Assembly (NCBI GenBank): GCA_002749535.1
Contig: MZZL01000400.1
Coordinates: 343,960-407,959, forward strand
Reading direction: 5' to 3'
From: Apophysomyces variabilis
Taxonomy: Eukaryota; Mucoromycota; Mucoromycetes; Mucorales; Mucoraceae
DNA length: 64,000 nucleotides
Shown piece by piece: positions 11,297 to 21,988 of this stretch. Under the pieces are notes generated by a model. It did not search any database, was not told where the DNA came from, and saw only the letters and a list, made by a program, of their open reading frames with translations. Numbering within the stretch: position 1 is the stretch's first letter; every line of letters begins with the position of its first letter. The translations under genes and the position numbers were made by a program.

Positions 11297-13349
11297 TTAT
11301 GAAACATCACCATATCCTTCATAGATGGGCATCAATGCAAAGGTGAAGAAAATAACCCATGAGACAAGGAACCAGAATCCAAATATACCAACGAAAAGGT
11401 AGGACTTTGTAGAACGAAGTTGATTTCCCACCCTGTTCAGTAACGGTATGTCGCCATTCATGCGTTGCTCTTCTTGCCGTTGTTTTTCCTGAGCCTCTTT
11501 TACCAAGGTGAGACGATGTTCGCGTTCTTCTTTGTCAGCCTCCAGAAATCCATTCGACCAACGTCGATCAAGGAACCAGAAAATACACGCACCAACGAGC
11601 GATCCGAGAGCAAGGACGAGGTAAAGAATCATCACACCTTCATACTCCGTTCGAAGATCCGATTGATCATCAGCCGCGTTGCCATCATGGTATGTCAAGT
11701 CTTGAACGTATCCGACCAAGACCGATACGATGGTTGTCCCGACGTTATTCGCGCATTTGTGCAACCCCATGCCTGTACCAGCCAGTTCATGAGGCAACAA
11801 CAGTGGTGTCGAGCTAAGAAGACCCACTGGACCAAGTGCCAGCGCTAGAGAAAAAATGATCATGCCTGCTGCAGGTGTGACCCATGTATAGGCCAATAAA
11901 ACTAAAGCAAGGATCAAAACCAGAGCTCCAGCAACGACTATATACATGGAACCCGAAGAAAACATTGCAACGATTCAAGGTTTTTGTTTTGTTACAAACT
12001 TTTGCATCAGCGATGGTCCTATGTGTGTGGCGTTTATCATTCCACTTACGGCAAGTTAACCTCTTTCCAAATCGATGGACTACAACTCCCATGAGCGGGG
12101 CAATGACAATCGGTACAACTTGGGTAAGACTACTTTGATACTAAAAAGAAACCACGTGGTCAATTGTTCATTATCTCCAAAGCAAAGTGTTTCAAAAGTA
12201 TGGACTCACGCCTGCAAGGGTACTTGTTGCCCCAAATCGGAATTGGATGTATTCACTAATGTAAAAACATAAAAAAAATAGGTACCTTTACGCCTCATGT
12301 TTTCTTGATTTACAATGAAACAGAGAGATGCAGAGTAAGGGATTCTCTACTTACGTGGCAATGTCATCAAAACTACTGAGTATACTCGACATGATCAGTT
12401 GCATCCATGGTACCATCCAAAACAAGGCAGGTAGATATAATAATATTTTCGGGGTCCATCTGAACGGCTCCTGAGCAACCGATACAGAACGTAGTGTCTT
12501 TCGGGAACCGAGTTCTTTTCCGGTGACTGTAGCACGACCAGCGCGATACATCACCAACCAATAAAGGCCATTCATCGCTACAGCGACCGCACAGAGCAAC
12601 GTGGCAATGTAAATAGGTGAGTTCGATGACCCGGTGGCATGGACTATCGGGTAGCAGACCAATTTGGCAATGAACTTGGTCAGTCGGGCAATGCATAACA
12701 TGACTCCAATGATGATGGCTATTTCGCTGTCTCGAAACCACTGCGCAAGAATGCCTTCCTGAGTAGTAACGATCATTCCGCTTCCAAGACCAATGGCTAT
12801 CTGGCCTCCAACCATTAACGGATAGCAATTGTAGCTTGCCGCAAAAGACACCATCAGGCTACCCACAAAGATCAATAGACTGATGACCGTGGTGAACCGA
12901 ATCGAGCCAAACCCGGCTGTGTCATCGACAAAAGTCCCTGCCAAAAGGGGCAAGACAGTGTTCACCAAAGTGACAGCCGAAAGCAGGATACTGAATTGGG
13001 TATTGTTGATGTGCATCGACTAATTCAATAAAGATAAATGTCCCTCGTTCCTGTTGCCGCAGTCTAATCTGCTCTTTTCTGTCCCTCACTTGTTTTAACG
13101 CCGTCTTCAAAGTACCAACTGTTGCTTCCATGTAATGGCAACCGACTACGTAATAAGGGCAATAAAATGAATTAGATACTAACTCTTTCTGCTTATTTTT
13201 TTATCTTTATCTTTACCTGGTATTGCCAGCATACAAAATAGAACCAGGGATTTCAGTTTCCAAGATACTTGCTCATGCTTTCCATCATCGCTATTCTCCT
13301 CCACTGTCGAGGCCTTTTCGTCCACTTCATCCTTATTTTCATATGCCAT
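11297..13349 (-). CDS. Major facilitator superfamily transporter, MFSD1-like
   Basis: Twelve-helix MFS carrier resembling the MFSD1 group, which in animals is lysosomal and exports dipeptides. Exons: 13349-13217, 13145-13090, 13019-12355, 12255-12210, 12140-12050, 11937-11297, giving 543 residues. Visible: an acidic hydrophilic N-terminus, helix 1 starting KSLVLFCMLAIP, the loop after helix 1 (LKTALKQSMHINNTQFSIL), GLGSGMIVTTQEGILAQWF, and HELAGTGMGLHKCANN in the C-terminal half. The tail EADKEEREHRL is charged. Exon 6 must start at the TATATAG acceptor (11938): the Met 28 bases upstream lies behind an in-frame stop with no AG between. A Met at 13397 would add 16 hydrophobic residues; I prefer 13349. 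The MFS fold is certain, the MFSD1 link is moderate and the substrate is unknown. Confidence 0.8.
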
Positions 13350-15220
13350 GGAACTAGGAAAGAGAAAGAAATCGGAAAAAGAAAAGAGATCGCCCATTTA
13401 CGACAACAACCAGATACAATATTTTAGCCAATTTTGGGTGCACATTGATCGGGTTCTTTTCGTTCTCCGCCACTATACCCTGGTGTAACCTTTTACGATG
13501 AATTCAGGACAGAGAAGCAGTAAACTGGGAGCAATTAAACGAGATACAAGTCTATCCCCATAACAAAACTACACAGCAAGGGTACGTCTTTGTGTTACAA
13601 GTTAACCATGACCATGGAGAAAGTAAAAAGGTGAAAAGGGAGAGTAAATGAGGATGGCCATGGTTCCTTTTGTCTAAAATGGGTAATTGAAACAAGCCAA
13701 GTTTTTGTTTTTGCCGTTTTGCCGCCAATTTTTCCTCTCAATCGTGGAAAGGATGCCAGCACTTTCGGAAGCCAAGAGACAATGTCCATTACCCTTGATC
13801 CACCTAAGCAGTATCAGTCAAACTACTGTGCAGACAAGAGAAGCATATCCTTGGACGGTGGCGCCCGTAGCCAGGAATCAAGCCTAGCATTAACCGTATC
13901 GATATTCAACCGAGTTCTTCATGTCTCAAGATCAACAGCACCGAGACTATCCATAGATAGAGACTTTTTCAAGTTAGTAAAAAAGAGACATAAAAGGATA
14001 CAAAGGAGTTGACTAAAAGTTGGTGCGCTGTTCGATGGTACACCATGTTTTTTTTCGTCGCCATCTTGAGGAAGGTTACACGAGGGCATTGCAGCGGAAG
14101 ATGAAAAGAACATGATCAATGTGCTCCCAAAATCGAGTAAATGACTGTAGTGCCGGTAAAAGAGGTTGAAACAGCTGCATCGCATAATTGGAAAATAATG
14201 TCCTCTATTTTATATTTCTCAATACTTACTGCTATGGTTTGTGAATTCATATATATAGATATAAGTCATTTATACGTGGCCAACAAAGTTATCTGTTATA
14301 TCTTGGTGCAAAACCCCGGAATTCCCGTGCAACCAAAAAAAAAAAGGGTAAAGCTCAGAATGGGAGTGTGAAAGCACTTCCCACCTCCCCCCCATCTCCC
14401 TTTCTATCTCTCTCTCTCGACACACTCTTCTTTCTTTTCCTCATAACATTCGACAGATTTTATTGGATCCTTTCTCCGATGCAATTCTCGGGAGCTGTGT
14501 GTGTCTCCTCTTTGTCTATCATGGTTTTCAGACTCACTCTCCCCCTTTTACCTTCTTCAGCAATGCGTCTCAAGACTGGATATCTTTCTGTTTTACGCAG
14601 TGTTTAGTCCATACAGACACATGACGCTAGCGAGCAATGGTTCGATTATACCCCCTTCATCAAACTAAGATATATAGAGAAAATAGGCAAAGCAAATTCA
14701 TAAGCCGAAGCAGGAAGAAACATTACAAAGTGAAGATTTTTAATAGCAGGGATCAGGGCTTCTGTTGTGAATGCATTTACCAAACTATGTCATAGCCGTA
14801 GCTATGTCTTTCTTTTATGGAACCAGTGGTCAAAGTATCCTACTAGCTAATAGTTTATAACGGATGAACCAGGTGAAGAGACCTGTTCGTGGTAACAGCT
14901 GCCGAGATATGCTTGTGCCGCTGTGGCAAATCAAATCAGAGAGGAAATGTATCAATGGCCATAGGGACATGAGTTGATTTTTCAAGATTTATTAGTATTT
15001 CCACAGGATCTTGAAAGATTTACCTCGGTTTTCTGCTTGTTAAAGACATGCTCGAATAGATTGAAAGGGAACCGGTATGTTTCATAAGTCATCATCAAAG
15101 GAACCAAATTTTCTGATTGGCTTTCGCCTTACTTTAATCAGCCACTGGGTTTGACGGCCTTCACTGCCTTCCTCGCGCCGTCCTTATTTCTCCCTTAGTC
15201 TGTTCTCTCTAGAGCCAACG
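13350..15220. other. Intergenic between divergent MFS and GDSL genes
   Basis: About 1.87 kb without a supported gene. Short frames on both strands near 13.7-14.2 kb (plus from 13782, minus from 14098) read as mildly protein-like but end quickly and give no family signal. The 14.38-14.57 kb stretch is C/T-rich. It probably carries both promoters. Confidence 0.5.
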
Positions 15221-16675
15221 ATGCGATGGATGTACCTGTTCATGGTTCTGGGTATATGGTACCTACCATGTTGTTTGGCATCAAGTATCAAAAACCTTGT
15301 TGTTTTTGGTGATTCCTACTCTGGCAAGTTCTCCATTCAAACTAGCATGACTTGGAAACCAGTAAAGGAACTCATGGAAAGAAAAAAAATTTATTTCTAT
15401 AGATGTTGGCAACACAGGGCGAAGGACCAATGGACCGTTATGGAACGAAAATCTTGCTGTGGGCTGGAATGCTTCACTTTATAACTTTGCTTTTGACGGA
15501 GCAGTCTGTGACCATGACCTTTACAAAGCATCCAACGATACGATACCCAGTATCAAAGATCAGATCGAGATTTATTATCGGCAAGAGCTCCAACTCACTC
15601 CTGCTGATACAGTCTATGCCATTTGGGTCGGTATGAATGATATTGAACGAGCATTGCAAGATCAGAACAGGACAGATCAAGTACCTGATCTGACCAAGAC
15701 TGTAGAATGCATTGGGCAACAAATGGTAAAGAAGGGGGAGAAAGAGGGTAAAAACCAAAAAGTATATGTATCAACTTTTTTCTTTGACAGCGAAATATCC
15801 GGAAAGTATTTGGTTCGAACCGGTTTCTTATTCTAAGCGTTCCCCCAATGGATCGTATGCCTTTCTTTCACGGAACAGACTTGGAGACGATCCACAAAAA
15901 GGCCTCGATAGAGTTTAATAGATTACTGGCGGCTGAGATAGAAGGTCGGAATAAGAATCATCACGGTGTTCTGGAATCCGATTTTGTGGATGTCTATCGG
16001 CTGTTGAACGATATTGTAGCGGATCCTCAACTTCTTGACTATGCCAATGCCGTGGATGCATATTGGGCTGCATGCCAAGGGCAATGTGACGATTCGATGG
16101 ATTCCTATCTTTGGTGGGATAGTATTCACATAACAGGAGGTAACTGGAAGACAAAAAGGTCTTTTGTAATTTTATTTTTCTCGAAAAAAAAAATAGGGAC
16201 ACATCGATTAATTGCCAACAGCATTCTGTTATCCTCTTCCTTTGAACCTGCTACATCACTAGACGAGTCCATGGACGTACAGCAATTAATTTCGGACCCT
16301 AAGTCACGATACCATTCTCCTGTTTACAAGCCTGCTCTTAATACAGGTCTCATTGACCATGTCATTGAGAAGAAAGAGGCCGATAAGAAGAAGGAAGGAG
16401 AGCAAGTTGAAGACGTGCGAGTGGATTCAACAAAGAAAGAGGAGCACCAAGATGAGGAAGAAGACGACGACGCAATCACTACGGATGCAGGATCGGATGG
16501 GTATTCGTTTCAAATGTACATAGGATTGATTGGTGCAGTGATGGTTTGTGTTGGTTTCATCATATTTGCGAAGACGCATAGATCGGGTGGTTTGAGTATT
16601 TTATCCAGACGGCTCAGGAACAATCAAGGTCGTGGTGCATTTGTACCTCTGCGTAATATAGAGACTCAGCCCTAA
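15221..16675 (+). CDS. GDSL/SGNH hydrolase with C-terminal membrane anchor
   Basis: Secreted-type ester hydrolase of the GDSL family. Exons: 15221-15323, 15403-15725, 15791-16139, 16197-16675, giving 417 residues. A signal peptide occupies residues 1-20 (MRWMYLFMVLGIWYLPCCLA). The nucleophile block VVFGDSYSDVGNTG puts Ser at 32, the oxyanion Asn block is IWVGMNDIE, and the late catalytic block is WWDSIHITGGTHRLIAN with the Asp/His pair. After the hydrolase domain come an acidic-lysine stalk (about residues 325-360), a hydrophobic span (MYIGLIGAVMVCVGFIIFA) and a basic tail, so the enzyme is probably tethered at the plasma membrane. Intron 1 begins with GC (GCAAGT...TATAG); splicing there is what restores the GDSYSDVGNTG motif. 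A soluble paralogue lies at 42140-43367. Substrate unknown. Confidence 0.85.
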
Positions 16676-17255
16676 GTACGTCAATAGATAGTAATGTAAG
16701 ATATGAAATATTGTTTTTTTTTCCACAAAGGATATACAGATTAACCGATGCATATGAATGGTCGTATTGTCATCTTTTTTTGTTCCTGAGCAGAAAATCA
16801 CCCTTTGTTTCTTACCAAATCAAAGCTTTTTTTCCCATGAAATGTTTCTTCTGTTTATTTGGAATTTGGATTTAGTTTGCATATAGCAATTCAAGGCACC
16901 GTAGAACTAAACAAATTGACAAGATGATGATGATTAATGATTATGATAGGTTAATCGCCTCAATATTTCCATGATGGTAAAAGAGAAGCTAAAATACCAA
17001 TTCACAGTTCCTATCTTATTCTATCATAAGGGTGTGAATCCAGAAACAAAGTCTTGTCCGAATCCGTGCGAGCTTTACTGCTTCGTTCTTCTTTTTTTTT
17101 TTTTAATGCGACATGACTCCGTCTGATCCATTGTTTCGCGAGTTCATCTCAATTTTCTTTTTCTGTTCTTTCTACGTTTGTTCTCTCTTTCTCCCCTTCT
17201 CTTTGTTTTTGTCACTGAAAGTCTTTTTCTCTTCCTTTGTTATTTTGAAGCAAAC
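16676..17255. other. Intergenic, leader of homeobox gene
   Basis: 580 bases. The right part is a very pyrimidine-rich leader (17085-17240) before the homeobox ATG, giving spurious F/L/S-rich frames. No gene. Confidence 0.5.
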
Positions 17256-18032
17256 ATGTCGGATGAAGTACCATGGCTTAGCTTCTTTTTGGATAATGAT
17301 TATCATATGATCACTGGTTTAGACGACCCTGTAGGTTTGCAATTGGATCCCTCTGTTAGTTGGCCCGACCATGTCATTAGCAGTTCAAGTTCAGAGTGCT
17401 TTAATGCACAATTACTCGAACTTTTCTCAAAGATTAAGGTGATCGACCCAGCCCCTCTCATTGTAGAGAGTGATTTGCTATGTAATTGTTACTGTGATTG
17501 GTGTCGATTTCTCCGTTATGGCATGTTATGGATTCCATTGAACTCCGTCCAATGTGTAAGACCGGATGTCTTGCTCCTTTCGGTCCAGGGCAGCGAGGTT
17601 TCAAATGCAAAAGAAGCCTTTGGAGCGCCTGACTCTATCGAACAAAAAAGATCTATCGTCCCCTCCAATCCCAAGAAAAAGACCTCTCTGAATGCAAGGA
17701 CGAAGAAACTGAAAAAGTTCACGGCGCGTCAGACTTCGCATTGGTACGATCCAAGTACACTTAAGTACCTCAAGTCGGTATTTTATAATGTCTTCAGTAA
17801 ACAAGACAGATTAACAAGAGAAGAGCGCCGAAAAGTTCACTTGCACACGGGTATACATCCCAGAAAGATTACGTACTGGTTCTCAAATCACAAGCGACGC
17901 TATCGGCGGTCATTGCAGAACTTTATCAAGATTCAGCGTAGCGTCCGTTGGGTGAAAACTTATGAAGACTTCCTAGTATGGCGCCATTCACAAGGCTTAC
18001 CGGAAGAAATGAAAGAAAACGAAATTCTTTGA
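17256..18032 (+). CDS. Homeodomain protein with N-terminal Cys cluster
   Basis: Likely sequence-specific DNA-binding regulator in the nucleus, intronless, 258 residues from the ATG at 17256. The frame stays open upstream to 17178, but that part is translated pyrimidine tract. The homeodomain spans about 160-219, and its third helix ITYWFSNHKRRYRRSLQ has the invariant W208, F209 and N211. Positions usually Arg-Arg after the Asn are His-Lys here. A lysine-rich stretch (NPKKKTSLNARTKKLKKF) just before it is a probable nuclear signal. Upstream, CNCYCDWC (Cys 76, 78, 80, 83) could bind metal. I do not recognise a named orthologue. It converges on MSP1, with 262 bases between their stops. Confidence 0.8.
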   Translation: MSDEVPWLSFFLDNDYHMITGLDDPVGLQLDPSVSWPDHVISSSSSECFNAQLLELFSKIKVIDPAPLIVESDLLCNCYCDWCRFLRYGMLWIPLNSVQCVRPDVLLLSVQGSEVSNAKEAFGAPDSIEQKRSIVPSNPKKKTSLNARTKKLKKFTARQTSHWYDPSTLKYLKSVFYNVFSKQDRLTREERRKVHLHTGIHPRKITYWFSNHKRRYRRSLQNFIKIQRSVRWVKTYEDFLVWRHSQGLPEEMKENEIL

Positions 18033-18294
18033 CCGCAACAAACATACCATTATCGAGGTTTTTACCCTATTAATATATTGTATATATGAAGATTTACTAT
18101 TGGCATCAGAAAAGAAAAAAATTCTTCCTGCGGAATCTTATCTTTCACTTATCGCATACAAATATATAATGTTTGCATGTTTTTACTCTTACTTTTGCTG
18201 CTTTATTCCATCTTAAGAATGCATCAACGAAGGAGACGAAAGGGGGAGAAAAAGAAATATATACCAGATATTTAAAGTGAAGTGTCTATCAATC

Positions 18295-19792
18295 CTAATC
18301 CAGGTTTTCCTGAGCAAGATCGGCAATATCTGCCGACGGTGAATGTGCCTTTGCATTAGTTTCATCATAAGCATAAAAATCGGCAACCGTCAAAGGTCGT
18401 GTGTTGATATTCTACCAAAAAAAAAAAATTCAATCCCAAGCCCATCATGCGTAGCTTCCACAAAAGATGTCGATTACCTTGGTATCAATGTTTAATAGAT
18501 CTTTGCTTGCATCATCGCTTACAGTCGTGGGCTGAACGGACCGAACGAATTCGCGAATGGGTATCATGGCGGCGTGACGGCAAAGCTCTTTCAAATCAGA
18601 GCCGGAACATCCTGCTGTCCGTTGAACCAATTCTGCCATGTTAAAGTCCGGTGCCAAATCGATATCCTTGAGAAGCTAGAAAAAGAACGTTAGCGCACAC
18701 CATGGCGCACGAATAGTTTCCTTTTTTACCAATTCAAGGATACTCTTTCGTTGGGATTCTGTTGGTAGTCTGACAGCAAATCGTTTTGGCATTCTCCGGA
18801 GGATAGCTTGGTCAATGTCATTTGGTCGGTTGGTGGCGCCCAAAATCACTACCCGACCATCTTCGCCTGTCGTCAAACCATCCCACAACGTCATGAACTC
18901 CGCCTTCATCATGCCTGTCGTTTCATGATCCGTACTTCGTCGCTCACGAAGGAAGGCGTCTATTTCGTCTATGAATACAATGGACGGCTGAAGCTTCCGA
19001 GCCAAAGAAAACACTGCCGCGACAAGTCTGTTAGATTCACCATAAAATTTGTCGGTCAACGTTGACACGTGAAGATTGATAAACGTTGAGTTGCTTTCTT
19101 TTGCAAGTGCCTTGGCGAGCATGGTCTTGCCACAGCCAGGTGGCCCATAAAGTAATACACCCTTTGGAGCACCTAACAATCCCGATCGCGAGGTGAATAA
19201 TTCTGGATAACATAATGGATAAATCAAGCTCTCGCGCAAGTCTTGAATGATATGATCAAGTCCGCCAATCTCTGTATGACCCAAAGCAAAAAGAAAAAAA
19301 AAAAGACAAGAATGCCCGTCAATCAGTTGTTCCAGCGACCCTTTTTTTTTTTTCTAATTCTCTAATACAGAGAATGTATAATGTCATACGTTTGAAATTG
19401 ACTTGGATATCTTCGGGATGAACCACCTCAGTTGCAATGATTTGTTCGTACTCCGTTAACTTCAAGTCCTTGACCTGGCCAAGCAAAATAAACAAAAGAT
19501 AGATGAATATCCTGCCTCAAATGATGTGTGTAAATGATATAACTTACGCCCAGCTTCCCCAGGATCTTGGTGCTTTTGTCTTTCGCTTCCTGACGTTTTG
19601 ACCTGGTAGGATCGAGTGATCCAACGATCCACTTGAAGGCAAAGTAGAACGCTACTTGGGACAATGCAAACACGGCGACTAGAAAGATGGTTTACACTGA
19701 ATCAGACACGGAATGCAGACCAAAGCGTTTCCATTAATACCGTCAGCCGCATACTTCTTTGTTTCTGGTCGTTGTATCCATGATTTGATCAT
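18295..19792 (-). CDS. MSP1: Msp1/ATAD1 AAA ATPase, membrane protein extractase
   Basis: Outer mitochondrial and peroxisomal membrane AAA ATPase that pulls out mislocalised tail-anchored proteins. Exons in the left copy: 19792-19741, 19678-19548, 19474-19390, 19271-18730, 18675-18478, 18411-18295, giving 374 residues. A short N-terminal lead ends in a membrane span at about 19-36 ([19 protein letters not shown]). Then come [13 protein letters not shown], Walker A GPPGCGKT, Walker [12 protein letters not shown], and the second region of homology [18 protein letters not shown] with the Arg finger. The helical lid includes [15 protein letters not shown]. The start uses ATGATCAAATCATGG; the nearby downstream ATG is out of frame. 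Exons 1-3 and part of 4 appear again at 19902-20539 because of an assembly overlap. Confidence 0.93.
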
Positions 19793-20647
19793 CCTTTTTA
19801 GTCCTTTTTTATTTTACTCAACTCCTCCCAAATCCACACGTTTATCAAAAATCGGTGTAGATTTGAAACCCCGATCAGCGAACGTCATCAAAGGGCATTG
19901 NATACACCCTTTGGAGCACCTAACAATCCCGATCGCGAGGTGAATAATTCTGGATAACATAATGGATAAATCAAGCTCTCGCGCAAGTCTTGAATGATAT
20001 GATCAAGTCCGCCAATCTCTGTATGACCCAAAGCAAAAAGAAAAAAAAAAAGACAAGAATGCCCGTCAATCAGTTGTTCCAGCGACCCTTTTTTTTTTTT
20101 CTAATTCTCTAATACAGAGAATGTATAATGTCATACGTTTGAAATTGACTTGGATATCTTCGGGATGAACCACCTCAGTTGCAATGATTTGTTCGTACTC
20201 CGTTAACTTCAAGTCCTTGACCTGGCCAAGCAAAATAAACAAAAGATAGATGAATATCCTGCCTCAAATGATGTGTGTAAATGATATAACTTACGCCCAG
20301 CTTCCCCAGGATCTTGGTGCTTTTGTCTTTCGCTTCCTGACGTTTTGACCTGGTAGGATCGAGTGATCCAACGATCCACTTGAAGGCAAAGTAGAACGCT
20401 ACTTGGGACAATGCAAACACGGCGACTAGAAAGATGGTTTACACTGAATCAGACACGGAATGCAGACCAAAGCGTTTCCATTAATACCGTCAGCCGCATA
20501 CTTCTTTGTTTCTGGTCGTTGTATCCATGATTTGATCATCCTTTTTAGTCCTTTTTTATTTTACTCAACTCCTCCCAAATCCACACGTTTATCAAAAATC
20601 GGTGTAGATTTGAAACCCCGATCAGCGAACGTCATCAAAGGGCATTG
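19155..20647. repeat. Unmerged contig overlap: 746-base direct duplication around an N
   Basis: Bases 19155-19900 recur at 19902-20647, offset 747, with a single N at 19901 between them. By eye I find no mismatch, including in intron homopolymers. Left copy ends ...AAAGGGCATTG before the N, and the right copy continues past that point with GCATTGCTTTAGG. The simplest reading is two contigs with overlapping ends scaffolded with a token N and not merged. A real recent tandem duplication is less likely, because the copy boundary falls exactly at the N. Confidence 0.9.
19902..20539 (-). pseudogene. Duplicate 5' part of MSP1 (assembly artefact)
   Basis: Second copy of MSP1 exons 1-3 (20539-20488, 20425-20295, 20221-20137) and the first 117 bases of exon 4 (20018-19902), cut off at the N. 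It should not be counted as a separate gene. The true MSP1 upstream region is the unique sequence that follows 20647. Confidence 0.88.
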
Positions 20648-21988
20648 GCATTGCTTTAGGCCGAATTATTAACACAATGAGAGCGTTAAGATAGCCAACA
20701 GTGCCGGAAATACACATGGGGTGTGAAACTGCTTGCTTCTACTCCCAACAAGGTGTAGGTGGCCCTGCCGTCATCAATGGACTGCTAGTCTTAAATTGCG
20801 TCTATGTATTTGAAAGTTTCAGGACTTTGCTTTGTAGCCCTTACCTAAACCACTTCCGTCCCTCTCAAGTATCCGACAGCAATTGATACGCAATATTGTT
20901 GACTAGATTTTGTGCTAAAATGGAAGCTTAGTAACAAGCATGCCAACATCAAGTAATCGTTGCGGGCACGTTATGATAAATCGACTCGGAATGATTGGAG
21001 CGGTTGTCGTTTCATCAAAAGGAACTGCGCACCTGTAACAAGACATTATTGTTTTCTTGGGACAGATTTTAGAGGGATAAAAGCGCCTTTCTCTCTACGT
21101 TATGTGATGTGCTTTGGAAGAATTGGTACCCTTTCGAGATTCGGTGTGTTAGTGTGATAGGAAAAAGACCGGATATCTTATTGCTACCCACGTTCGTTCA
21201 TTCCTCTCTACGTACTGTTTTCGTGCGATCCAGAGCATACAATAAAGATTGCTTGTTTTAATATATCTAGGCCTCACACCTAGGAAACAAGAACGTTTGC
21301 AAGTCTAATCCAGGCTTAGTTAATTTCTTACTGAATCGTAGATTGGATCTACCTTCAATGCCACGGTACATTAAACTGCTCGTTCTCGCATGCTAAGCAA
21401 GTCCTTGTGCCCTAGTTAAAGCAGATGAAATTGTTTCCGGATCATTAGAAACGCTAAAATTTGATTTCTTGAAGGCATATTGCGACATTTCATTGAGAAT
21501 TATACAAATCCAACAGTGTGTCCGTATCTAGCTCCACGATAAGAAAGAAACACACTGAAATTGCACGTCTGTGTTACGATCACGAGTAAGCTATGATATA
21601 TTTTACATTATTGCATGGAGATGCTTCTCTTAAACGTCTTAGACAATGTCTGACAGGTGCCTAACCTAGAAGAAGCACAGGATTCATGTTTGCTCTTTAG
21701 CAGTTTTTTTTGCTTTAAGGGAAACTACATCTCCTAACGAGGGGTCTAAGTGAATCCGAGTGAAAGTTAGAGGAAGACGTATGCTTTGAATCGACAGGAA
21801 AATCTCGTTGATGTACTCTATGATGCTTTTCGACAATGGTAGCTTTATTTACATGGAGAGCAGACATCCAATCTGCTATTTCCACGTCTGAAACGCGGTC
21901 AGACCGAGAAACCCCTTATTTTCTCCTATTCCTTTTTTTAAATCTGTTTTCCTTTATAACCAATGTTAGGAATACATTCCCTTCGCCA
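20648..21988. other. Intergenic, MSP1 upstream and RasGEF 3' flank
   Basis: About 1.34 kb without a supported gene. Short plus-strand frames at 20701 and 20960 have no family features. Confidence 0.5.
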
